Source: Sipunculus nudus (taxonomy: Eukaryota > Annelida > Sipuncula > Golfingiida > Sipunculidae). From it: a DNA stretch of 64,000 bases. The stretch is taken from the NCBI GenBank assembly GCA_026874595.1, contig CM049320.1:36242214-36306213 (forward strand), written 5' to 3'. Of this stretch, positions 28,600 through 39,138 are shown one piece after another (position 1 is the first letter of the stretch; every line of letters begins with the position of its first letter). Position numbers and translations under genes: made by a program. The notes beneath the pieces were generated by a model that was not told the DNA's origin, did no database searches, and was given only the letters and a program-made list of their open reading frames with translations.

Positions 28600-29919
28600 A
28601 TGGATGACCGGGACAGTGAAAGTGAACGGACCACCGATGGTTCAGGTGACACCTATATGAACGTGTATACAGTTCGGATACCGATCAACCTGACAGCTGG
28701 TTCTACTGGCCATGACATGTGGACGGTACCTCTCTGGCAAACCATTTCGGACGAAGGCGTTCGTGAGTGTGATGACCGTGCGGGGTTGTATATTGATCAG
28801 CAGGGTATCTTCCTTGTGAAAGGCCTTGCACCTGGGTTTGAGCGCCGTGTGATCTACTTCAGTTATATCGCGTGGAAGCAGTTATCAGGTCGCGCAGCCG
28901 AGTTTACACGAGCAATAGCGGTTCATAATCAGGTGAAACTGATCCTGGAAGAGTATCGCGGAAAACGGTTGACCATGTACGCCAAGCAATGTCCACATGG
29001 CTCTGATAACTACGAGGTAACATTCAAGTACGTTGACACCGAAAACGGTGTCGTCACTCAAAAAGTATGTGTGACTTTGAACAAGTCGGAATGGAAAAGG
29101 CTTGTGCGATATATACCCGACGTTGCACTTAATCTTAAGTGCGCGCGAATGATGAGGGGAACCAATTTCGTCATGTATGGTGAAGGTGCATATGACAGCG
29201 ACACACAGAGTGCTATGGGCGTCAATGAGAATGATAGTGTTGAGATGGCCAGTGGCGATGACGGCGATGTTTATGATTTCGCCAATGTGAGGAATGCTAT
29301 GAGTGATGGAGTTATCAGGTACACAGACCCCCCTGCCTCTCCAGACGCGGAACCGCGGTCTCCTTACTCCTTTCTGGCTAGCGACGATGATAACATATCG
29401 TCTCGTTACATGTCCCAGGCCAGCGATAATGACGACACCGGTCATAATTTCGCCAATGTGAGGAATGCTATGAGTGATGGAGTTATCAGGTACACAGAGC
29501 CCCCTGCCTCTCCTGAACCGGAACCACGGTCTCCTTACTCCTTTCTGGCCAGCGACGGTGATAACATATCGTCTCGTTACAGGTCTCAGGCCAGCGATAA
29601 TGACGACACCGGTCAGGATTTCGCCAATGATATGGATGCTTTGACTAGCGAAGTAATCAGATACACAGACCCCCCTGCCTCTCCTGACACTGAACCACGG
29701 TCTCCAGACTCTGTTCTGACCAGCGAGGATGACGACGTATCGTGTCCTTATTCGTCTCTGGCCAGTTCCATTGACGACAATGAAGTATTCAGGAGAGACC
29801 CACATGCTTCTTATTACACGGATCGAAGGTCTTCTGACTCTTCTTTGGACAGCGGCGGTACACGCACATCGTCTTCTTCATCCAGCGATGATGGTAGCCT
29901 TTGCATACGTTTTTATTAG
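28600..29919 (+). CDS. possible PC4-like protein with acidic 57-aa repeats
   Basis: ATG 28600 (439 aa). Residues about 20-105 and 108-185 resemble two PC4/p15-type ssDNA-binding units: VKLILEEYRGKRLTMYAKQ, then VCVTLNKSEWKRLVRYIPD, echoing the PC4 ending 'isLt..qw..L...i'. From residue 227 three 57-residue repeats follow (DNA period 171 bases, starting at 29278, 29449, 29620). Each contains FANxxxAMSDGVIRYT, PPASP and SPYSFLAS. A Ser-rich end (residues 400-439) ends in RFY. Ser-Pro pairs suggest phosphorylation. A nuclear transcription-type role is inferred; the PC4 similarity needs a profile search. Confidence 0.6.
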   Translation: MDDRDSESERTTDGSGDTYMNVYTVRIPINLTAGSTGHDMWTVPLWQTISDEGVRECDDRAGLYIDQQGIFLVKGLAPGFERRVIYFSYIAWKQLSGRAAEFTRAIAVHNQVKLILEEYRGKRLTMYAKQCPHGSDNYEVTFKYVDTENGVVTQKVCVTLNKSEWKRLVRYIPDVALNLKCARMMRGTNFVMYGEGAYDSDTQSAMGVNENDSVEMASGDDGDVYDFANVRNAMSDGVIRYTDPPASPDAEPRSPYSFLASDDDNISSRYMSQASDNDDTGHNFANVRNAMSDGVIRYTEPPASPEPEPRSPYSFLASDGDNISSRYRSQASDNDDTGQDFANDMDALTSEVIRYTDPPASPDTEPRSPDSVLTSEDDDVSCPYSSLASSIDDNEVFRRDPHASYYTDRRSSDSSLDSGGTRTSSSSSSDDGSLCIRFY

Positions 29920-30433
29920 TTAATCAGATACCTTTCTTTTGAAGAATGTATGTTTGCCGTTTGTAACTAGCGTATGTCGTATGTACTGTATTGGCCGATG
30001 TATTAAAATGTTACGTTGAGGAGAGTATTGCGTCTTGTGCATCTTTGTGTATTAAATGTGTGAGTGTTTTTTATGGAAGGTCTGGTATGATAAAACAAAA
30101 CAAGAAATCAGATCATTTGAGTTACATGTGATATTTATACATTCCAGTCATATCCATAATACAACCAAATCGAAAAAAAAATACGCATGCATATCTTGAT
30201 AGTCCGTACACGGTCGTCGTATGTGTGACCACACGAAACTTGACGCCTACATACGTCATACCGATAACTGGAAAAACATAAACCAGAGTCCGGCGTCATT
30301 ACAGTATACCAAAAACGAAATCCTTTAGTCTGACTAGAGTCGGATACTTGTGATAAAGCAGATATAAGTTCAATGATACAGTGCTACAAAACGGTATATA
30401 CACAGTGAAGGTCCTTGCGATTTCCCTTGTTTT
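29920..30433. other. intergenic between convergent genes
   Basis: No ORF of note. Two TATTAAA-type stretches near 30000 and 30050 may act as polyA signals for the plus-strand gene. Confidence 0.3.
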
Positions 30434-31231
30434 CTACCCGCACGGGGATCCCGAAACCATGATGGAGTAGAGCGATGTAACTCCAGCTGTCGTCAAGGCG
30501 TCGTCGATGATGTATGCGGCGGCCTTCAAGTCTGCTGTACGGCATATCAGGCTGAAGTAGTTCCATTGCACGTATGTTTCTCCCTCCAAAGCTTGTAGCA
30601 AACTGTTGGCTGTGTCATTGTCTGTCTGCTCCCATATCTGGTGCCATTCTGCCATCTTGACGATTTTTGCTGACACACACGTCATCATGAAGAGCAACTT
30701 GTCGTTCATTGAGTTCAGTATCTGTGCCAAGATTCGAAACAGCGGCACAATCTTTTCTTTGAACTTCCTGTCTTTGTTTTGATCGAACGGAGCGTTGTCG
30801 TGTTGATCTGAGCAAGACAAGAACGCAAACAGGCCTGTCCAATCGGGACCACCGCATGGGTCGGACTGTCGGTGGGCTTGTGCGCCATTTGGTGGTACCA
30901 GTTCCTCCCACCACTGTCTTGTCTGTTCTTTACATCTCTGCTTCGCCTCTTCCTCGCATTTCTGCTTTTGCTTTTCCAACAAGAGAGCCACGTGCGGCTG
31001 CCCTGTTTCCTTAAGAGCAGTGATGAAATGTTTCACATGACTGTCGTTCTTTGATATATGGTCGATCAAGGATGTTGCTTTTGCAAAAGGGGTGGTGTTA
31101 CGTGCGTAAGCGTGGTACTGTGACAACACGTTTCTGCTCTTCAGGATAGCACATAACATCTCGTCCACCGTCAGGTTAGCCAACAACTCTGGGCGGCATC
31201 GTCTGAACACTTCTGCCCAAGACGCAGACAT
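30434..31231 (-). CDS. CARD-linker-CARD protein
   Basis: Start set at ATG 31229-31231 (265 aa). A GTG nine codons upstream is not preferred. Residues about 8-95 are a CARD (LTVDEMLCAILKSRNVLSQ, then AKATSLIDHIS). A charged helical linker (KQKQKCEEEAKQRCKE) follows, then a second CARD-like region about 165-250 (DNDTANSLLQAL, then YFSLICRTADLKAAAYI). No enzyme domain is present. It differs from the tandem array by strand and by the long linker. A minus-strand TATATAAT at 31328-31335 lies about 100 bases upstream. Adaptor or inhibitor of CARD assemblies, by inference. Confidence 0.6.
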   Translation of the reverse strand: MSASWAEVFRRCRPELLANLTVDEMLCAILKSRNVLSQYHAYARNTTPFAKATSLIDHISKNDSHVKHFITALKETGQPHVALLLEKQKQKCEEEAKQRCKEQTRQWWEELVPPNGAQAHRQSDPCGGPDWTGLFAFLSCSDQHDNAPFDQNKDRKFKEKIVPLFRILAQILNSMNDKLLFMMTCVSAKIVKMAEWHQIWEQTDNDTANSLLQALEGETYVQWNYFSLICRTADLKAAAYIIDDALTTAGVTSLYSIMVSGSPCG

Positions 31232-31327
31232 CCTGTCCTTGCAATCAGCGGTAGACACCAGTCAGTCGTGAGGTGCCACGTTGTGGGAGTGCGGTTGTGA
31301 CTCAATGAGGGTAAGCACACGCCAAAT

Positions 31328-31335
31328 ATTATATA
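31328..31335 (-). promoter_or_regulatory. TATA box of the CARD-linker-CARD gene
   Basis: The minus strand reads TATATAAT, about 97 bases upstream of the ATG. Confidence 0.45.
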
Positions 31336-31819
31336 CACATTGTGATAGGACAGGTATGACTCACTGCCTGCTGATTGGTCGGTACAGGTGCTGGAACATC
31401 GGAATCCTGAATATGATGTAGTATCGCAAGATAACGTGTGTCAGCTTTCGTCCAATATAATACATTGTGGTATCAGTTTCACAGTGTATTTGTAATAGGA
31501 TCCTATGCGGAACAGCACGCGGCCTATATATATAGAGTCCGACATGCTTTACTGTCTGCTCTGTTTGATCTGCAAAGAGCTGCTGTAAACATACGACTAC
31601 GTGGTACTCCGAGTTAATACGTTGTACCCGTAGTCATGTGACCGAACTAATACTCCACTTCAGATACAGTTATATACACATCAGCATCGGTTGAAACAGA
31701 TAGTGCAGGGACGCGGGCACTGCGAGAGTGACGTTGCATAATATAAAAACCCAGAAAGAGCTATTTCGTATGGCCAAAATGCATATAGTGAAAATCATCT
31801 GAAAACGCTCATAGACAAA
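31336..31819. promoter_or_regulatory. divergent promoter region of the IAP gene
   Basis: This region separates the minus-strand CARD gene from the plus-strand IAP gene. TATAAAAA at 31742-31749 lies 71 bases before the IAP ATG; another TATATATA lies at about 31526. Confidence 0.4.
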
Positions 31820-34413
31820 ATGGGCGAACGGCGAGGGGCTTCGGCGATGTGGATTGAAAAAAACAGACTGGATAGCTACCGTCAATGGCCGAAAAGGGAC
31901 TTGATCGAGCCGAGGCTGATGTCGGCGGCGGGTTTATACTTTGTCGGACCACGTGATAAAGTAAAATGTGCCTTCTGTCAAGGTGCTATGATGGGTTGGG
32001 AGACAGGGGATGATCCAGACGAGGAACATTTCCGGTATTACGGAGACCGGTGTGCGTTTGTTCGCGGGGAACCAACGAATAACGTACCACTTCCTGACGA
32101 CAATAGCCCGATCCTTGCAAACAAAACTGGAGGAACGTCTTTCTACAAGGATATCCTGAAGGAACGGTTGGGCATAATTACAAAGAGACCTCGAAGGCCA
32201 AGACTGGCTACAGAGCAAAACAGACTAGCGACGTTCCGTGAATGGCCAGTGGGTAGAGAACAGACTCCCGAATCACTGGCCGAAGCCGGGTTTTACTACA
32301 CAGGTAATACATGCTCGCTACATATGTAGTTAGAAAAACGACACCATTTCTTTAACCTAAATAAACGTGTTTGATTGTTTTAGTTCGTTCTTGTAAGTCC
32401 GACCAACGGAGTATATCATATCGTATAAAATGTAATATGTCTGTAGATATCGCATCAGTCATTGGAAACGGTTCTATCCTGCATTTGTAGGCTGTGAGAC
32501 GATAACTGTATATTGTTTTGGCACATGACCAAGAAACAATTTCAGATGAATAATTATGAGAAGCATATTGATTCTTTTTTTTTTTTTGCAACAGAAGATA
32601 ATACTTCGGTCACTGATTACAGTGGTATGTATTAATTAATGTGATACGCATTTATGTTCATAACAGATGATATGTATTTTGTGTTGCAGGTGAACATGAT
32701 TGTTGCCGGTGTTTTTACTGTGATGGAGGGCTTCGTGCCTGGGAACCGGGAGATGAACCATGGGCTGAGCATGCACGTTGGTTCCCAAAATGTGGTTTTG
32801 TTATGCAGTCCAAAGGACCTGAATTCATTCACGAGGCAAACAGAAATGCAACTATGGTTAAAAGCGAGACATTGGTGATTATTCTTTACTTATCACACAC
32901 ATTTTACATGATCACACAGAAAAAGCATCAGACACGCATTATCCTTTAACGACAGTCAATACAATATATTCAGTAATGCGTTTTGTTTAAGATATGAACA
33001 TACGAAACCACTTTGTATCACTATATAAGGAAATATTCGTGATGACGTGTGTACACAAACATATTATGAATCTGTTACAGGGTACCAACGCCAAAGTTAG
33101 GACCAAACGTTACTTAGAAAGCAGGAGCGAAACGCCCGAACGATCAGGTATGTGGTTTTGCTGTTAATGTTGTACTTGAGTTTCTAAGGTCAGAACATAT
33201 AAATAATATATGCCAAATATGTAACATTACGTTATATTTCTGTTCAGGACTTATGTCATGTCAGTATATTCACACAATGACTGATATTTTTATGCAAGAG
33301 CTGTCCAGTCATGTGATGAAAAACGTATTTTCCGTTTCACTTTCACATACATATCAAATGTTTCATATAGTCATTAATACGTCTCGGCTAGACTTTAGGA
33401 CTCTTTCTGATCAGAGCCATAATACCCAAGCCGTTATACTGTTGAGATACGTTGTTTGGCAAGTGAGATCGGAGCCATTGATATTCTGTGTTGATATCAT
33501 ACATATTCATACTGGTAATAATTTGTGAGGTGTAGCTTCATTGTCCACATTATAAATATTCTCAGAAACGTATTGATATTCAACACGTCGTTCGGACTCA
33601 TTCACATATATTATCATATATTGTGTGCTGTTTCAAATGGCCGACATCAGAGTACGACCCCCGACACCTGGCGGCACAAATGAGCACGGACAGAGTCCAG
33701 TTAGTCCTCAACACGGGGATTCCCCGTGACAGAGTGGCGTCCGTCATAGAAAACAAGCTACGTACGACAGGGCAGGCGTTTGAATCCGCTGAATGTTTAC
33801 TAGCTGCTGTGATGGATTCATATGAAACATCCGCTGCCAGCACTCCAGCCGCACGTGAAGCGGAAGAGAAACCGCTCGTTGGCGAAAAGCAGCAGTCAAA
33901 CGGGAGTGACGGTGACGGGAACGGTCCGCAAACAGCTGGACCTACAAACAAACAAAGTAATCATTTGGTCAATTCAACGATACGGTCATTTCATTACACA
34001 CACACACACACACACAATGGCAATTACGTCCTCATTTGAATGACAGTGAACAAAGCATTGTATTTGCTGTAGTATGTATACGTAACAAATATAGATCGGT
34101 GTCCGTAATATAACGTTGTAGATTACAGTCGTATGCTGATTTCTATGATTACATAACGGTTATTTAAGGTATATATCGCTTTGCATGACAATCAGTTCGT
34201 GTGTTGTTAATTTCAGATGTGGATGCCCTGATACAAGAAAAGCAGTTGTTACAAGACAAGACTATGTGTGTAATCTGTTTGGACCAAATTCGTCAAATCA
34301 TTTTCTTGCCATGCGGACATATTGTATCATGTATGGGTTGTGCATCAGACATTAGGAATTGCCCGATATGCCGGAAACTTATCCGAGGCACAATAAAATT
34401 TTTCTTATCCTGA
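31820..34413 (+). CDS. five-exon BIR-BIR-UBA-RING inhibitor of apoptosis
   Basis: Exons 31820-32303, 32690-32874, 33081-33147, 33651-33956 and 34217-34413 have canonical GT-AG boundaries and compatible phases, and total 1239 bases (412 aa). BIR1 (about 8-75) has CAFC and a downstream [14 protein letters not shown]2 (about 134-200) is split by intron 1; its second half carries [12 protein letters not shown] and EHARWFPKC, the classic zinc motif. A UBA-like region follows near 250-305, then a cIAP-type RING from about 364 ([18 protein letters not shown]). IAPs bind caspases or IBM peptides through BIRs and ubiquitinate with the RING. Intron phases fit a genuine host-style gene, unlike the mostly intronless left segment. 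Confidence 0.85.
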
Positions 34414-34661
34414 ACGTGTGTCTTTTTACAAGCAGATGATCAAAATTCCAAGACATCTGTTCGCGAATAGTCAGCGCGTTATTGTCCGAAGGCGTCCGTG
34501 GTACTAATAACCAAAGAATATGCGATGATGGAATGGTTTTGGTTTAGTATACGACAGTGCGGACAGTATGACACATTTAAATGACGGAGCGCCTGAAAAA
34601 ATGTTGATACAAGTCCGCTGTACCAGCCATAACTCGTTCGAGTTAATGTTGGCCTGCAACA

Positions 34662-34667
34662 TATAAA
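34662..34667 (+). promoter_or_regulatory. TATA box of the 205-aa gene
   Basis: TATAAA (in ACATATAAAGG) 72 bases before the ATG at 34734. Confidence 0.55.
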
Positions 34668-34733
34668 GGTCTGTGCACATAGCACTATCCTGTAGTACGT
34701 GTCTGGTATACGACCGAATCGGGGTGTGATATC

Positions 34734-35351
34734 ATGGAACGGAAACAACCAGGTACTTTGTTCGACATATGCACGCGGTGGTTAACGTCGCGGTATATAC
34801 CGCATACATTCTTTTGGCTGCTACCTACTGAACTGTACCAACGTTTGATCGAGATGTATAAAAACAACGGCGATTGTCAACAGTGTACAACCCTGCTTAC
34901 GGCGTCTCGAATCAGCTGTTGCGCCTCTAAACACTGTGTGATCGACTCCTACGACAGCGACCCGATATTGCGTTGTAAACTGTGTGGTGTCATCACATCG
35001 AAATATATGGAGCACGCAGCGCTCCATAAGGGACCTGGTCATACACCATGCGCCGTGAAGATATTATTCGAGTGGCCCGGTATGATCGGTTTTGTCATAC
35101 ATTCTACTGTCGTGATATCGAAATATTGGCCAGCAGAGCATGTCGATCCCGGGGATGTTGTGGGAAACCTCTTAGCAAACGGCGAGTCACTAACGACTGA
35201 GCCCGTCAAATATTTCATGTTTATTGGGAACTGTACGTGCTTTGGATGTTACTGGGATTCCGAAAAGATCTTACGGTTCAGGCCGGACCATCTGCTGAGA
35301 TTCCATAAACAGATTATGAATCACGTTTGCGTGCAACGACAACGGGTGTAG
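34734..35351 (+). CDS. Cys-rich protein of unknown function
   Basis: ATG 34734 (205 aa) follows a good TATA box. Residues 15-45 form an aromatic helix (TFFWLLPTELYQRLIEMYK). Between residues 48 and 105 are nine Cys and several His (CQQC, CCASKHC, CKLC, then MEHAALHKGPGH), which could form one or two zinc sites. Residues 110-180 look beta-rich, with a further CTCFGC pair. There is no signal peptide. A zinc-finger-type adaptor is plausible, but I cannot name a family. Confidence 0.6.
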   Translation: MERKQPGTLFDICTRWLTSRYIPHTFFWLLPTELYQRLIEMYKNNGDCQQCTTLLTASRISCCASKHCVIDSYDSDPILRCKLCGVITSKYMEHAALHKGPGHTPCAVKILFEWPGMIGFVIHSTVVISKYWPAEHVDPGDVVGNLLANGESLTTEPVKYFMFIGNCTCFGCYWDSEKILRFRPDHLLRFHKQIMNHVCVQRQRV

Positions 35352-36095
35352 AAAGAATAGCGATCAGTACGACGTCCTGTATTAAATCACATGACCCAGT
35401 TGTGTCATTAGACGGACGCTAGATGATACGTGTTACATTGTCATCATACCACAATATTTTACATAATTATGATACAAAATGTACACATGTCATGTACTGG
35501 GTGAAAGCATGTGTTTCAGGCCGACCTAAAGGCGGAGGCATTGTCACAGTCTGCATGTGATGACAACATTTTGGAGTTACCAGAAGGACGTTAGATAAAC
35601 ACCTGCGAAGTGACGATACAAGGAACAGGTGAAGAACAAGACATCGCGCATGTATAGAATCAAGTTTGATATTACACGGAAAGTAACAGAATATAATATA
35701 AAAACCTACAGACACACTAAATTAAGTGTGTAACCAGAGATTTGTTGATACGGATTGACGCTCGGACCAATCGTATTTAAATATATGGTGTTCATATTGC
35801 TGTAATATGTCAAGACATACACTGTTATTATGATACATACACGCTCGTACGTGTAGTGTGAATTCAGCGATGATATTTGTAACATATATCAGTAAAAAAA
35901 AGCTTTGCAAATATCATATTTTACAAATAAAATAAAGATCAAACATATGACCTTGTGTGTTTCTCATGTCATAGTTTTGTAATGCAAAGCGATGCATGTG
36001 TAGAATGAATACCTGTATTATGAGTTAACTGTGTGTACAAATCTGTCCATGCAATAAATGTGTAACACAGGAAAAGGATTAACTCACCCTATATT
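35352..36095. other. AT-rich intergenic
   Basis: No supported gene. AATAAAATAAAG near 35927-35938 may be the polyA signal of the Cys-rich gene, about 580 bases after its stop. Confidence 0.3.
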
Positions 36096-36344
36096 TCACA
36101 ATTTCTTCCGTCGACATTTCGGGCACCGGATCAACCTGCATATATATTTCAGACGGGTCAGATTGTTTGCTTCCTCCAGTCCGTACGGGAGAAAATGTGT
36201 CACGACACAGTGCAAACACACCACGTGCTTACAGTATAGCTGATATTTCTTGTACCCGCCAGGGCAAATATTCGAAAAAACACATTTATGTTGAGGCATT
36301 TTGTCCATACGAATATCCTCATAAACTATACAAAATATCCTCAT
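36096..36344 (-). CDS. small RING-like protein or last exon
   Basis: 82 codons on the minus strand. The pattern YCKHVVCLHC (Cys-x-His-x3... zinc pairs) then CPKCRRKKL at the C-terminus resembles the distal half of a RING; the proximal pair is C-x5-C (KCVFSNIC), atypical. The spacing is like that of the RING at 3.2-3.4 kb. It may be the last exon of a spliced gene whose earlier exon supplies the first pair, or a decaying copy. Confidence 0.4.
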   Translation of the reverse strand: MRIFCIVYEDIRMDKMPQHKCVFSNICPGGYKKYQLYCKHVVCLHCVVTHFLPYGLEEANNLTRLKYICRLIRCPKCRRKKL

Positions 36345-38280
36345 GTAAATCCATCAGTATACCGTTTATTTCACTTGTTGGAACAGGTATGTTGGACGTG
36401 GTTTTCCATGCTATCTGTGTACCGAACGTGTGGGTTCGATGGGGACAACACACAGCAGAGTTCGAACGCTCTATCATTGAGTAATCGTATGGGGATGGGG
36501 AGGGGGGGGGGGGGGGTGTTCGAATATCTGTGACGAGTAATGCAATCAAAATGGACCGTGATGTATGACTTCTGTTATATTTGTATTGATAGCAATGTTT
36601 TAGCTTTTTGCAACAGTAAGTATATGTGTATGATCAACAATAAATACATTAAATCAGTACTCGTGTTTGCACAGACAGCGATGTATAACATATCTGGGAA
36701 ACGCTGCGCGATTCATTGTTTCATGATATTCCCTTACAAAAACATACAGTCATCACATGACACGAGTCACAATAAAGTCAGATCGTGTGTTCAGATATCG
36801 TACATGCATTTTCCGATTCGATACAACACGTCACATTCATGATGTAGGTGATGTGTGATCATTAAACAACTATCTTCAGTGTTCATCATATTGTCAGTAT
36901 ATGGAAAAGGTATTATAAACTAATAAACGTGGCCAATGATACATTTAAGGGGGTAATCTGGTTTATACACGAAGACACCTAGTTGTTTATAACACAGCGT
37001 CATCTGGACCACTGTATTTGAAAACAGTCACCGAACCCTGTATTCCTCTGGTCACATCCGGAGTTCCTGCAGACTTCGTGTGCATTATTTCACGGGGGGT
37101 GTCTTGGTGCAAAACTATGTATCCGTCTTGGTCTCATACACCAAGGCGTATTTCAGATTTCGTGTGATCTCAGTCACTTCTGATATCATATGATATGGTT
37201 TGCTAATATGCCTTGTTTATGGTATACCACAGTTCATCTGTATACAGCTATAGGCGTGCTTACATTTATTTTCCAATGATCTCCCTGCGTGAAGAAAACA
37301 GCTATCTCAGTGAAATATTTCTTGCGGATTAATGACCCGTTTCCCTCTGCGTTCAGAACTGGGTGACGTGTGCATTATTTAAGGTGGGGAACAATGGTGC
37401 AAAACAGTGTGTCTGTCTTTATCTTATAAACATACGTGGGTTTGTGCAATTGCCGTAACCTCAGTCAAATGGGACATCGTTTGAGTGGTATGTAAACATT
37501 ATTTTGATTTATATCACACAACTACTGATCTGCAGACTCCAATATGTGCTCACATATTTCTCTCCAATGATCTCCCGTCCTGATGAAAACCCAACATGAT
37601 CAGTATGAATGTTACTGCTCATTTCACCCGTGGTCAGATTAAATTTGTCGTCTGATGTAAGCAGCTGTGTGTTTCCTGCCACGTCAAGACGATGAGAATA
37701 ACATAATGGCAGGCTGTACGTCTATAAGTGCGAGTTGTCTGAGTGTGCTCTCCACATTACGATTTGAATTTGGTACAGACAACACGTCAAAAAATATCAG
37801 TATACTTTTGGAACTGGCTGGCTGGATGGACTTTCAGTTAAGAGCTTGTGCCATAAATGGTATGGTGAGTTGAACGCATTAACTTAACAGTCGTATCTAA
37901 ATGTGCTGCAAACTGTGATGAGACGTTATTGTTTGAATTCTGGTATCATCTGATAATACAACGAACATTCAACCGGTGTCTGTTTCTGTGATAACAGTAT
38001 AGTGCCAGATGTGAAATAGACTATAAAGACTGCCCTTTCAGGAATTGTTGCATATATACGGCGCCTTCCTGTAAGATTGTTTACTGACAATAGACCCGGT
38101 AGATATCTGTTTTGTTGTGAAACAGTGTAGAACCAGACAGGTACAATTATATGGAATATGTAATATGCCACTGTTCAGCGGACTGTTCATAATTATACAA
38201 CAAACCAGAAGATATTCATTTGGTGAAAATCTTTACATAAAACAGATGTTATGTGCCACGTAAAGAATCTGTTACATGAC
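36345..38280. other. AT-rich region with a diverged duplication
   Basis: No gene is supported. A G run lies at about 36495-36516. Two diverged copies of roughly 240 bases (about 37060-37300 and 37360-37595) share GTGTGCATTATTT, GGTGCAAAAC and CCAATGATCTCCC. Confidence 0.4.
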
Positions 38281-38283
38281 TAC

Positions 38284-38390
38284 CATATCGCTCGGACACG
38301 GTGATGATAACCACATCGCTCGGACACGGCCATGATAACCATATCGCTCGGACACGGCCATGATGACCACATCGCTCTGATACATGATGG
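38284..38390. repeat. 28-bp minisatellite, four copies
   Basis: The unit begins CAYATCGCTCGGACACGG and recurs at 38284, 38312, 38340 and 38368 with small changes. Confidence 0.8.
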
Positions 38391-38637
38391 CCTAAGGACA
38401 CTTCGCTGACGGTTTGATGACGTTCGATGATGTGATCTCCAGCCAAAAGATGTGATACAGACTTCTTCATCCTGATGCAGAACCATTTATGACTCTCCTG
38501 GTGTCTGTATGCAATGTGATAGTGCTACAGCTATACGCTGCATTTTTTGTATTTGTTCTAGCATGACGACAGTATTCAAATAAAACACTCATCCATAACA
38601 CACACACATACACATACTCTCACACACATATATAGAT

Positions 38638-38642
38638 ATATA

Positions 38643-38684
<42 letters not shown>
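38638..38684. repeat. TA-rich microsatellite
   Basis: TATA runs interrupted by single bases. Confidence 0.8.
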
Positions 38685-38685
<1 letters not shown>

Positions 38686-39138
38686 GCAAGTATCCATATC
38701 ACACGCATCCGCTATATCATTGCGATCGATATCAGATCTCTTGTTGTATATCCATATGTTTGTATTATAGCGGATATACTTTTTTGTATATACTTTAATG
38801 CTCGAAGTATAACATTCTTTCTGTATTATAACATATTTTTGTGTCGACTGTGTATACTTGTCCTTGTTGAATTACCTGTTTACAAAAATTGATAAAGTAT
38901 CGATATCAGTATGTTAGTTTTGTGATATAGGTTAATATTTCTAATTTAATGAAGGAACACAAATGTGTTCAGTAAAACACTACCGTATATGCACCCTTTC
39001 TGTTAATCAGATATTTATATGGTAGAACTACAGTTTTTGGTACAGAGAGTTCCTTATTGGCATATCATGTAAAGCGTGGCATGTAATCTTATGTTATTTC
39101 TTGTAAGCGACCTGTATGTATGGTCGTGATATTCTCAT

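Noticed and set aside
28885-29805. 306-codon minus-strand frame opposite the acidic-repeat gene
   Set aside because: It mirrors the 57-aa repeats of the plus-strand gene and has no own signals.
38284-38390. Possible CRISPR array from the 28-bp repeats
   Set aside because: Copies are directly adjacent with no spacers, and the DNA is eukaryotic; it is a minisatellite.
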